Under the pieces are notes generated by a model. It had not been told where the DNA came from and searched no databases. It was given only the letters and a program-made list of their open reading frames with translations. Position numbers and translations under genes: made by a program. Positions 42,069-49,791 of a stretch of 64,000 bases of DNA are shown in pieces. The DNA is from Sphingobacterium humi (GTDB lineage: Bacteria > Bacteroidota > Bacteroidia > Sphingobacteriales > Sphingobacteriaceae): assembly GCF_009768885.1 (NCBI RefSeq), contig NZ_WSQA01000001.1:372001-436000 (forward strand), read 5' to 3'. Numbering within the stretch: position 1 is the stretch's first letter; each line of letters begins with the position of its first letter.

Positions 42069-43527
42069 TGATGGCATTTAATAAGTTATCAACCTGCTCG
42101 GGCACTTTATTTTTCACCGTTAAGGAATAGCCAATATACAATAGCAAGGACATCACGAGTGGCCCGGCAATTTCAATGGCTAAGCCAAATCCGCCGATCA
42201 GTTTCAGCACAATAAAGGTGGTTAATCCACCGATGATGGATAGCAGGGCCGCGGTACTGCCGCTATGTCTAAATTGAGGCAATAGCCCTAAGATCATTGG
42301 GATGGAGATTGGGCCAAGCAATGCCGCAAACCAAGATATAATCAGCCCGATGACACCCCCGAAGGTTTTGGCATTAAAGGCAATAATGATAGTTAACAAA
42401 ATAAAACTAAAGGTGGTTAACCGGGCGATAAGCAACATTTTCTTCTTATCGAAGGTTTTGACTTTCTTTACGAATACCGGTAGAATATCTCGGGTAATCA
42501 CCGATGAGATGGTGTTGGCATCCGAGGAGGTCATGGATAAGGTGGTAGAAAATAAAGAAGCTACCAATAAGCCTAACAAGCCGGGCGGAAGAAACTCCAT
42601 GGCCATTAGGGAATAGGATGTTTCCGGGTTTTTCAAATCAGGGAAAAAGATCGGCGCGGCAAACATGGGATAAAATAATATCAAGGGCCAAATCAAATAG
42701 AGAATAGCCGATAATACCGCTGCTTTTTTCGCTTCTTTTCCGGAAGAAGAGGATATAAATCGGGTGGCCAGATTCCAGGTACCGCCGCTATAGCTGAAGA
42801 AATTGATTACCAAAAATGCTATCGCAAACCAAACCGTATAGGGCGAGTGAAACCATTGGCTATTTTCTGCCGGCAATCGATCCCACATCGTCGCTACCCC
42901 AGCAGGCCCATCGCCTAAGCGAATCAACACAAATACAAACATCACCAAGCCCGAAGCTACCTGAATAATAAAAGACATAAAGTCGTTTAATACATCGGCC
43001 CATAAGCCACCGAGGGTCACATAAAACATGGTCACCACCCCAGAAAGGATAATACCCGTAACCACGGGAATCCCCATAAAGGCATTTAACAGGATACCTA
43101 CTGCCGCCCATTTGGCGCCCACATCAAATAACTTGACCAATACCCCACACCAGGCCATTAATTGCTGCGTTGGTAAGTTATAACGTGTGGCTAAATATTC
43201 GGTTGGTGATTGGATGCCTGTTTTACTGCGTAAGCGGGCCCATCGGGGGGCGATAAAAAAGATGGTGCCGATCATGGCAATGGCAATGGTTAATGCCCAC
43301 CACACATACATCGTAAAACCATGGGTATAAGCAATGGAAGCATACGCTACGAATACGGCGCCGGAATAACCGGACACATGATGCGATATTCCCGACAACC
43401 ACCAAGGGAGCTTCCCTCCTGCGGTAAAGAAATCGGCAGACGAGTCTACTTTAAAATAACTATAGATTCCTATACCGATTAAAAGCACAAAGAATACTAC
43501 AATAACAACATAATCAATAGGCTGCAT
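42058..43527 (-). CDS. Sodium:solute symporter (SSS family)
   Basis: From the ATG at 43527 (MQPIDYVVIVVF) the protein has 489 residues and about 13 membrane segments. The longer frame to 43671 covers the promoter and operator and is rejected. SSS marks are 'SADFFTAGGKLPWWLSGISHHVSGYSGAVFVAYAS' (about 29-63, segment ends only) and 'GGLWADVLNDFMSFIIQ'. 'LVASLFSTTLSMTSSDANTISSVITRDILP' is also present, with the Na2-site serines. It drives uptake of a sugar or acid with Na+. It is the first gene of the operon with the AGE epimerase. SSS sialic-acid transporters exist, so a sialic-acid or N-acyl sugar substrate is possible but unproven. Confidence 0.92.
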   Translation of the reverse strand: MQPIDYVVIVVFFVLLIGIGIYSYFKVDSSADFFTAGGKLPWWLSGISHHVSGYSGAVFVAYASIAYTHGFTMYVWWALTIAIAMIGTIFFIAPRWARLRSKTGIQSPTEYLATRYNLPTQQLMAWCGVLVKLFDVGAKWAAVGILLNAFMGIPVVTGIILSGVVTMFYVTLGGLWADVLNDFMSFIIQVASGLVMFVFVLIRLGDGPAGVATMWDRLPAENSQWFHSPYTVWFAIAFLVINFFSYSGGTWNLATRFISSSSGKEAKKAAVLSAILYLIWPLILFYPMFAAPIFFPDLKNPETSYSLMAMEFLPPGLLGLLVASLFSTTLSMTSSDANTISSVITRDILPVFVKKVKTFDKKKMLLIARLTTFSFILLTIIIAFNAKTFGGVIGLIISWFAALLGPISIPMILGLLPQFRHSGSTAALLSIIGGLTTFIVLKLIGGFGLAIEIAGPLVMSLLLYIGYSLTVKNKVPEQVDNLLNAINED

Positions 43528-43565
43528 ACTTCGTTGGTTAATTTGTTTTATAATTGATAATCGTG

Positions 43566-43597
43566 AGCACAATGCTGCTTTATTGTGCACGTACCCG
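43566..43597. promoter_or_regulatory. Putative operator between symporter operon and M20 gene
   Basis: ATTGTGCACGTACCCGA (43581-43597) shares 15 of 17 bases with the motif at 37194. Its left part ATTGTGC also pairs with GCACAAT at 43566-43572, giving a second interrupted palindrome with an eight-base spacer. It lies 54 bases upstream of the symporter ATG and 129 upstream of the divergent M20 gene. Confidence 0.55.
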
Positions 43598-43725
43598 AAT
43601 ATAGGATAATTTTGGATTTGATGCAAGATATTTTTGATATTTATTTTAATTTTACCTTTATTTACATCCAAAGGGCATCCGTATCGACCTCCCTGAATAT
43701 CATACCTTTAAAGAATCTAATAAGC

Positions 43726-44916
43726 ATGGAAATCGTAGAAAAAGCAGACCGCGCGCAGGCAAACCTCATTCAACAAGTTATTCAATGGCGTAGGCATTTG
43801 CATCAACAGCCCGAGCTCTCTTTTCAAGAACATAAAACAACCGCCTATATCGCTAGTATTTTAGATGAATTAGGCATTGGCTATGAGCGGGTCTCCCCTA
43901 CGGGCCTAATTGGCTTTATTCAAGGAAACGGCCTAACCGACAAAAGTATTGCGCTGCGTGCCGACATTGATGCCCTGCCCATACAAGAGGAAAATAAACA
44001 TGGATATGCTTCGCAACAAGATGGCGTGATGCACGCTTGCGGACATGATTTTCATACCTCTAACCTTTTAGGAGTGGCCTATTTACTAAAACAACAGCAA
44101 GCCAGCTTACCGGGGAATGTGGTTTTGATTTTCCAGGCCGCCGAAGAACGTATCCCTGGTGGGGCGTCTGCCATTGTGGAATCAGGCATCTTAGATCGCC
44201 TAAAGGTACAAGCCGTTGTTGGACAGCACGTTTCGCCGCAGATGGATTTGGGCACCTTCGGCTTTAAATCGGAGGTTTTTATGGCTTCCAGCGATGAGCT
44301 TTATATCGATATTCTAGGAAAAGGGGGCCATGGTGCTCAACCGCATCTAAACTTAGATCCGGTTATTATTGCGGCACAATTGCTGGTTGGCCTACAGCAA
44401 TTGGTATCCCGCCATGCTGACCCTCGAATCCCTTCAGTGCTATCATTCGGTAAAGTCATAGCCAATGGGGCTGCCAACGTTATTCCAGACAGCGTACAGT
44501 TAGCCGGAACCTTTCGGACAACGGATGAAAACTGGCGTGCGAAGGCCTTAGCACAGGTAGAAAACTTGGTTTTGCGTACGGTGGATGCTTATGGTGCTTC
44601 TGCTAAAATTGAAATCCGTCGGGGCTACCCTTCGTTGTATAACAACAAGGAAATTATTGAGGACTTGCAAAGCTTATGCGCCAGCCTGTATGGCGCAGCA
44701 AATAGCTTAACCATACCAACCTGGATGGCGGCAGAAGATTTTGCCTACTATGCCAAAAAATACCCTTCGGCATTTTATCTGGTAGGAACTAAAAATGAAC
44801 AAAAAGGAATTACTTCGGAGTTGCATACCTCTACCTTTGATATCGACGAGGCGATTTACGAGAAGTCGGTAGAATTTATGTTTAAAGCAACAGTTTCCCT
44901 TTTACAAAAGCTGTAA
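43726..44916 (+). CDS. M20-family amidohydrolase (HipO/AbgB-like)
   Basis: The start at 43726 (MEIVEKADRA) gives 396 residues; the longer frame to 43585 crosses the operator region and has no family similarity. Dinuclear metal site marks are 'ADIDALP' (Asp80-Asp82 area), 'MHACGHDFH' (Cys105, His107, Asp108, His110), Glu140/Glu141 (QAAEER), His168 and a final His in 'SELHTS'. The dimerisation domain follows 'GKGGHGAQPHLNLDP'. Members cleave N-acyl amino acids or related amides; a catalytic Cys-Gly-His pattern marks the hippurate/indole-3-acetyl-conjugate hydrolase group. In this neighbourhood, removal of an N-acyl group from an amino sugar or amino acid is possible. It is divergent from the symporter operon and shares its operator region. 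Confidence 0.9.
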   Translation: MEIVEKADRAQANLIQQVIQWRRHLHQQPELSFQEHKTTAYIASILDELGIGYERVSPTGLIGFIQGNGLTDKSIALRADIDALPIQEENKHGYASQQDGVMHACGHDFHTSNLLGVAYLLKQQQASLPGNVVLIFQAAEERIPGGASAIVESGILDRLKVQAVVGQHVSPQMDLGTFGFKSEVFMASSDELYIDILGKGGHGAQPHLNLDPVIIAAQLLVGLQQLVSRHADPRIPSVLSFGKVIANGAANVIPDSVQLAGTFRTTDENWRAKALAQVENLVLRTVDAYGASAKIEIRRGYPSLYNNKEIIEDLQSLCASLYGAANSLTIPTWMAAEDFAYYAKKYPSAFYLVGTKNEQKGITSELHTSTFDIDEAIYEKSVEFMFKATVSLLQKL

Positions 44917-44940
44917 TCGGGAAACTGCCTATAAACAAAA

Positions 44941-46005
44941 CTAGGAATTATCTTTTGCTAGGAATTCTTTAACGAAGGAATCGTCATTTAATTCCGGGTA
45001 GTTCGCATATACGCGGCTGATTTCTTCAAATTGGCCTTCCGAAAGGACCTCATCCGGATTTAAGCACCAGATTCCTTTTAACAGGCCTTGGCGTCTTAAC
45101 ACTTCGTGAATTCCTGGAATACAACCATGGAAATCGTGGGATGGATCAAAGAATGCGGCATTACTATCGGTCACCCGAATGCCCTTGCTCAATAAGGCAT
45201 TCAAATGATGGTAATCTTTGCTGGCTTTCGCTTGCTTTACATGGGCTAGTAATTCCACCGCCTTTTTGGTCCAAACTGCCCAATGTCCTAATAAACCGCC
45301 ACGGAAATCTACAGTTACCGTTTTTCCGGCTACTTCAAAATCATAACTGGTCAATAAATCGGCGACAATATTATCATCATTTCCGGTATACATCGCTACT
45401 TCATGCGCACGGGAAGAGTTTGCTAATGCACGCATCACATCTAGGGTTTGATAGCGGTTAAAGGAGGCACATTTTATAGCTTCTACGCCTTCAATTTCCA
45501 CAAATTCCTGCCAGAAAGCATAGGAGAAAATACGCCCCCCTACGGAAGGCTGCAGGTAGAATCCGAACACAGGAATGATTTTGGCAACAGCGCGCACGCG
45601 ATCAAGGATCGCGGCCTCTGTCCAGCCTTGTAAACCACCCATGCTCAACAATCCGATTTCGTAGCCCAGCTCTACGGCAATTTGTGCTTCTTCAACCGCT
45701 TGTTCTGTGGGGCCACAAATGCCGGCAATTTTAATAAAAGGACGATCTAATTGTGCCTTATCGATTTCATCAGCAGCTAATTCCAAAACCTTACGAAACA
45801 GGTTGATGTTAGGGTCGCGGATTTCGAACTGCGTAGAATGTACCGCAACGGCGACTCCCCCCGCCCCCGAGGCCATGTAATAACGGGTCAATCGGCGTTG
45901 GCTTTCCTCATCCAACGTACGATCTTCATTTAACGCTAATGGATGGGCTGGGAACACCAGGCCTTCTAGCAATAAGTCTTTTAATTCTTTATTTAGGCGT
46001 TTCAT
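44941..46005 (-). CDS. DapA/NanA-superfamily aldolase-like protein
   Basis: At 354 residues it is longer than typical DHDPS or NAL (about 290-305). The TIM barrel shows the Schiff-base lysine in 'EAIKCASFNRYQT' (Lys178) and the conserved tyrosine in 'FGFYLQPSVGG' (Tyr150). The carboxylate-binding G-S-T-G-E motif is replaced by 'HSTQFE' (about 56-61). C-terminal residues 250-354 include 'DPSHDFHGCIPGIHEVLRRQGLLKG'. It should be a class I lyase or hydratase acting on a keto acid or aldehyde. The altered loop argues against classical pyruvate binding. It is the last gene of the large minus-strand locus, and its ATG overlaps the upstream stop by one base (TAATG). Confidence 0.82.
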   Translation of the reverse strand: MKRLNKELKDLLLEGLVFPAHPLALNEDRTLDEESQRRLTRYYMASGAGGVAVAVHSTQFEIRDPNINLFRKVLELAADEIDKAQLDRPFIKIAGICGPTEQAVEEAQIAVELGYEIGLLSMGGLQGWTEAAILDRVRAVAKIIPVFGFYLQPSVGGRIFSYAFWQEFVEIEGVEAIKCASFNRYQTLDVMRALANSSRAHEVAMYTGNDDNIVADLLTSYDFEVAGKTVTVDFRGGLLGHWAVWTKKAVELLAHVKQAKASKDYHHLNALLSKGIRVTDSNAAFFDPSHDFHGCIPGIHEVLRRQGLLKGIWCLNPDEVLSEGQFEEISRVYANYPELNDDSFVKEFLAKDNS

Positions 46006-47018
46006 TAAAACTGTCCTCCTCTCTCTTGAAAATGGGTTGGTTTACCGAACTCTTCGCCACCTTCTTGTAACCATTGAGCCGTCAGTTCGATGATTTCACG
46101 GATGGTTACTTTCGGGTATCCGAAAATACGGTGGCATTCAGATGCGTTATTCAATAAGGCTGTACCTTCGGCTTCGTATGCATAGGTTGCCGGTTTGCCT
46201 AATAGCTTAGCGAACTCCTCTGCCACCCATTTGGTGGATAAGGTCTCTGGTCCTGTCACATTTAATATTTTTGCTGGCGATTCGCAATGCAATAAGGAGC
46301 GGATCGCAATCTCATTTGCATCGCCCTGCCAGATAACATTGACGTTTTCGGTTCTCAAATCGATCGGATTTCCTTGCAATACGGATTTTCCGATTTCCAT
46401 AATCACCCCATAGCGGAAATCAACAGCATAATTTAAGCGATAGATTAAAACCGGAGTTTGGTTCTTTTTCGAGAAATATTGGAAAATACGCTCGCGACCT
46501 AAGCAGGATTGCGCATATTCACCAATAGGCTCCGGTGTTCCGGATTCATCAACCCCACCTTGGTTCAACTTCACGAAGGGCAGAATATTTCCCGATGAGA
46601 AGGCAACGATTTTGGAATTCTTGAATTTCTCTGAAACTCGCCCAGGTAAATACGTATTCATAGCCCAGGTAAAATCTTCATTGCCTACGGTTCCGAATTT
46701 ATGACCTGCCAAGTAAATCACATTGGGTACCTCGGGTAAATTGAACAATTCTGCATCGTTCAATAAATCACAAGCAATAGCAATGACGCCACTTTCCTCC
46801 ACCTGCGCTTTCGCTTTCGGGTCGGAAAAGCGAGAAACACCATACACCTTATTATCTTTTCCTACGGCACGCAAAGCATCGACAAGCAGTTTTCCCATAC
46901 TCACCCCCATCTTACCTGCTATGCCCAATAACATAATATCCCCTTCAATCTGCTTTACATCTTCCAACAATTCTCTTGATGGAACCGCATACTTTTCTTC
47001 CAATTTTTTTAAATCCAT
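46005..47018 (-). CDS. NAD-dependent epimerase/dehydratase family protein
   Basis: This 337-residue protein has an extended-SDR fold. The dinucleotide motif is 'GIAGKMGVSMGKLL' (about 32-45, a G-x-x-G-x-x-G variant) and 'VYGVSRF' follows for the ribose. 'NVIYLAGHKFG' and 'IVAFSSGNILPF' lie on the central sheet. The usual Y-x-x-x-K is shown only as 'EYAQSCLGRE', so the catalytic tyrosine is plausible but its lysine is replaced, which is odd. It is translationally coupled (TAATG) to the DapA/NanA-like gene downstream, so the pair may act in sequence on one sugar-derived substrate. No signal peptide; cytoplasmic. Confidence 0.8.
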   Translation of the reverse strand: MDLKKLEEKYAVPSRELLEDVKQIEGDIMLLGIAGKMGVSMGKLLVDALRAVGKDNKVYGVSRFSDPKAKAQVEESGVIAIACDLLNDAELFNLPEVPNVIYLAGHKFGTVGNEDFTWAMNTYLPGRVSEKFKNSKIVAFSSGNILPFVKLNQGGVDESGTPEPIGEYAQSCLGRERIFQYFSKKNQTPVLIYRLNYAVDFRYGVIMEIGKSVLQGNPIDLRTENVNVIWQGDANEIAIRSLLHCESPAKILNVTGPETLSTKWVAEEFAKLLGKPATYAYEAEGTALLNNASECHRIFGYPKVTIREIIELTAQWLQEGGEEFGKPTHFQERGGQF

Positions 47019-47027
47019 GATTATAAG

Positions 47028-48248
47028 CTATGATAATAGTAATACTTTAAAATTTATAACGGCAAGGCCAATAACAAGGAGGATCCCTAGCAGGCCTACA
47101 ATTTTTTGAAACATATTATTCTTATGTTCTCCCATGATATCGCTGCTGTTGGCAATCCAATAGATGGCAATACCGGTAAATGGCACCAAGAAGATGGTGA
47201 CACTTTGTGCCAAGACAATTAATTCCAAGGGAAGATGGCTAAACATTAAGGAGATAATAGCTCCGAAAATCATCACCACAGCAATCAACATCTTGACATA
47301 TTTATTATTCAGGTTTCCTTTTAGGCCCAAGGCATCGCCAAGCATAGAGCCTCCGAGGGCTGCATTACCAATGAGGGAGGAAAACGAAGCTCCGAATAAG
47401 CCTACCAGGAATAAATGACTGGCCGATGATCCAAACAATGGCTCTAAGGCCATGGCCATTTCGGAGGCGGAATTCACTTTAATACCTGCAGGATTCAACA
47501 CCGATGCCGCACAGATTAAAACCACAGCACTCATAACACCTAAGATGAGAATACCCACGGTGCTACTCAATTGCGCATGCTTTTCGATGGATTGATCCCC
47601 TGGATTGGCTCTTCGCTTTTCCTGAACAAGGTAGGACTGATAAAAAGCCCCAACCAAGGAAAAACAAGAAGCGATAAATGCGACAATTAGCCCGGTAGAG
47701 CCTTCTGGAATATGTGGAACAAAGCCTTGTGCAATATGGTTGAAGGAAGGTTGAATCACGATCATGGTGATGACGAAGCTAATCAGCATCAGAATCACCA
47801 AGGCCAGCATAACCTTTTCCAGAATTTGATAGAAGGAACGAAAGAATAGCAATAAGATACCCAGCACATTAAAGAGCAATATCCATATTTTCGTGTCGAT
47901 GCCTGTAGCTTCACCTAAGGCAATACCTACGCCCGTGGAGTTTCCGGCCTGAAAGGATATCGCCACCAAGAAGATGCCGGCACCAATAAAAATACTGCCG
48001 AATTTGCCGATTTTCTTGCGGATAAGGGTCAGTAGTGAATCGTTGTTATATTGGCCAATTCGCGCACTCATATTGGTAAAAATGAGCATAAAGAAGATGG
48101 CCAGTATAATGACCCATATCAGTTCGAAACCAAAGTCGGCGCCCATTTTTGAAGTGATGGTCATTTTACTTGGGCCGAATACCAAAGCTGCAGTAACAAT
48201 GCCGGGACCTAAGATGGAGAGGCCTTTTAGCAACCAGTTATTTTTCAT
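47028..48248 (-). CDS. Nramp-superfamily permease lacking the metal-binding motifs
   Basis: The 406-residue membrane protein has about eleven hydrophobic segments and the Nramp/APC layout: 'GPGIVTAALVFGPSKMTITSK' in TM1, 'GNAALGGSMLGDALGL' before a late helix, and 'TIFLVPFTGIAIYWI' in TM10-11. The TM1 D-P-G-N metal motif is replaced by G-P-S-K (25-28), and the TM6 M-P-H-N motif by A-F-Y-Q (201-204). It is therefore unlikely to carry Mn2+ or Fe2+. It lies between an epimerase and a sugar dehydrogenase gene, which suggests an organic substrate, maybe a sugar acid or amine. NRMT Mg2+ carriers also lack the motif, so Mg2+ is an alternative. Confidence 0.82.
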   Translation of the reverse strand: MKNNWLLKGLSILGPGIVTAALVFGPSKMTITSKMGADFGFELIWVIILAIFFMLIFTNMSARIGQYNNDSLLTLIRKKIGKFGSIFIGAGIFLVAISFQAGNSTGVGIALGEATGIDTKIWILLFNVLGILLLFFRSFYQILEKVMLALVILMLISFVITMIVIQPSFNHIAQGFVPHIPEGSTGLIVAFIASCFSLVGAFYQSYLVQEKRRANPGDQSIEKHAQLSSTVGILILGVMSAVVLICAASVLNPAGIKVNSASEMAMALEPLFGSSASHLFLVGLFGASFSSLIGNAALGGSMLGDALGLKGNLNNKYVKMLIAVVMIFGAIISLMFSHLPLELIVLAQSVTIFLVPFTGIAIYWIANSSDIMGEHKNNMFQKIVGLLGILLVIGLAVINFKVLLLS

Positions 48249-48258
48249 AATTTTTACG

Positions 48259-49791
48259 TTATTTTCTTAGTTTAGCCACCTCTTCGGCAGTTGTTGTTTG
48301 TTTATTCCCAAATTCTTTACTCACATAGTTTATGATGGCTGCCATTTCCTCGTCTTTCAGGAAGGCATAGCTCGCCATGTTCTGCTCGTATAATACACCG
48401 TTGATTTCTTTTTTAGCTGTTGTGCCATGTAAAAGCAACTCGGTAAAGGACGGAATATCTTTTACACGGTTGGAATTCAGCAATGGCGGAAAGGTATTTT
48501 TCAAACCTTTACCATTTGGTTTATGGCAGGAAGCACAAAAGTTCATATAAAGCAAGGCCGGGTTTATCTTATCGGATTTTGCTGTAGCCACAACATCTTC
48601 CTGGAGATAGCTTGTCGGTTTCTCTTTTGTTACCCGCAAGCGTAAAATACGGTCGTCGTTTTCTTTCGGAAATCCGGGTTGAGGGTTCCAATCTTGGTTT
48701 GAGGTAGACAGGTAAATATCGCCATTAGGCATGGTCAGCACGGCCCGCATGCGGCCATAGTGTTTACTGAAGTATACCTGTTCGTTTTTGATTTGATGTT
48801 GATCTTCACCCAGGTGCAATACCCGAAAGGTCTGACTCTTTAAAGTTACCAAAAGCAAGGAGTTTTTCCATTCCGGAATAGCGGGATTATTATAATAAGC
48901 CATACCTGCAGGCGCGATAACCGGCGTCCATGGTTTAATCGGTTCGGTCATGGTTGTTTTGGCATGAATGGCCTTTTCCTCATCAGTGTCAATCATCCCT
49001 TCAATCAAAGGCCAGCCGTAGTTTTTCAAGGGTCTTACCCAGTTTACTTCGTCCTCAATAGCGTCGCCATGCTCGGCAGTGAAAAGGTTACCGGAGTCGT
49101 CGAATGCCATACCTTGGATGTTACGAAAACCCCATGCATAAACTAAACTGTTGGGAATAGGGTTATCTGCAGGAATAGAACCATCCAGGTTCATGCGCAA
49201 TACTTTACCATTTAAGGTGGTAGAATCTTGGGCCATTTTATTGTCGGCCACATCTCCTGTTGCCCACCAAAGGATGTTATTTTTATCAATTTCCAATCGG
49301 CAACCGTTGTGTCCGGTAGCTCCTGCAATTTGCATGATTTCCTTGGCATTGATCAGTTCATTGCCATTGTACTGGTAGCGCATCAGGCTAGTTACGATGG
49401 TTGAATCTTGCTTTTTGGTATAGCTCAAAAAAACATAGGGATCATCAGAACTTTCCTTCTGAATGCTGATATCCATTAATCCTGGGGTTGTACGAGTATA
49501 CACATCGGGCAGGGTCAAGAGGTTTCTAATTTCTCCGGACTCCAAGTTCAATTCTTTCACATGCCCTCCTATCTCTGTAAATAGGAGTTTATTCTTGTAA
49601 TAGTCCATTCCCCAAGGCACTTTTAAGCCTTGGGCAACGGTAGAGATTTCAACATAGCTATCCTGGAGCTTCAGGTATTCGGCAGGTACACCCTCTACTG
49701 AAAAGCTAGGGTTTGCATGCTCGCGACATGCATTAAAGAAGAATAGGCTCGTAAATAAACAGCTCGCAAGTATCGTACGCTTCATTTTCAT
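48259..49791 (-). CDS. PQQ-type aldose dehydrogenase fused to cytochrome c
   Basis: From the ATG at 49791 (overlapping the GMC stop as TAATG; another ATG at 49785) the protein has 510 residues. A lipoprotein signal (FFFNAC, Cys22) precedes a six-bladed soluble-GDH-like propeller (about 45-400). The propeller has 'GLKVPWGMDYYKNKLLFTEIGG', 'GHNGCRLEIDKN', 'YAWGFRNIQGMAFDDSGNLFTAEHG' and 'YLSTSNQDWNPQP'. A C-terminal c-type haem domain follows with CASCH (419-423) and a Met ligand probably in 'QNMASYAF'. It would oxidise a sugar in the periplasm and pass electrons through its own haem. PQQ ligands fit the family, but cofactor use is inferred. Without PQQ supply it could be another propeller oxidase. 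Confidence 0.87.
   Translation of the reverse strand: MKMKRTILASCLFTSLFFFNACREHANPSFSVEGVPAEYLKLQDSYVEISTVAQGLKVPWGMDYYKNKLLFTEIGGHVKELNLESGEIRNLLTLPDVYTRTTPGLMDISIQKESSDDPYVFLSYTKKQDSTIVTSLMRYQYNGNELINAKEIMQIAGATGHNGCRLEIDKNNILWWATGDVADNKMAQDSTTLNGKVLRMNLDGSIPADNPIPNSLVYAWGFRNIQGMAFDDSGNLFTAEHGDAIEDEVNWVRPLKNYGWPLIEGMIDTDEEKAIHAKTTMTEPIKPWTPVIAPAGMAYYNNPAIPEWKNSLLLVTLKSQTFRVLHLGEDQHQIKNEQVYFSKHYGRMRAVLTMPNGDIYLSTSNQDWNPQPGFPKENDDRILRLRVTKEKPTSYLQEDVVATAKSDKINPALLYMNFCASCHKPNGKGLKNTFPPLLNSNRVKDIPSFTELLLHGTTAKKEINGVLYEQNMASYAFLKDEEMAAIINYVSKEFGNKQTTTAEEVAKLRK

Noticed and set aside
43566-43587. GCACAAT/ATTGTGC inverted repeat as a terminator
   Set aside because: No T-run, and it lies between divergent genes where a terminator has no purpose; an operator is more likely.
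43528-43671. 48-residue N-terminal extension of the sodium symporter
   Set aside because: It crosses the operator motif and has no membrane or family similarity; the ATG at 43527 fits SSS proteins.
43585-43725. N-terminal extension of the M20 amidohydrolase
   Set aside because: It overlaps the operator region; homologous sequence begins at 43726.
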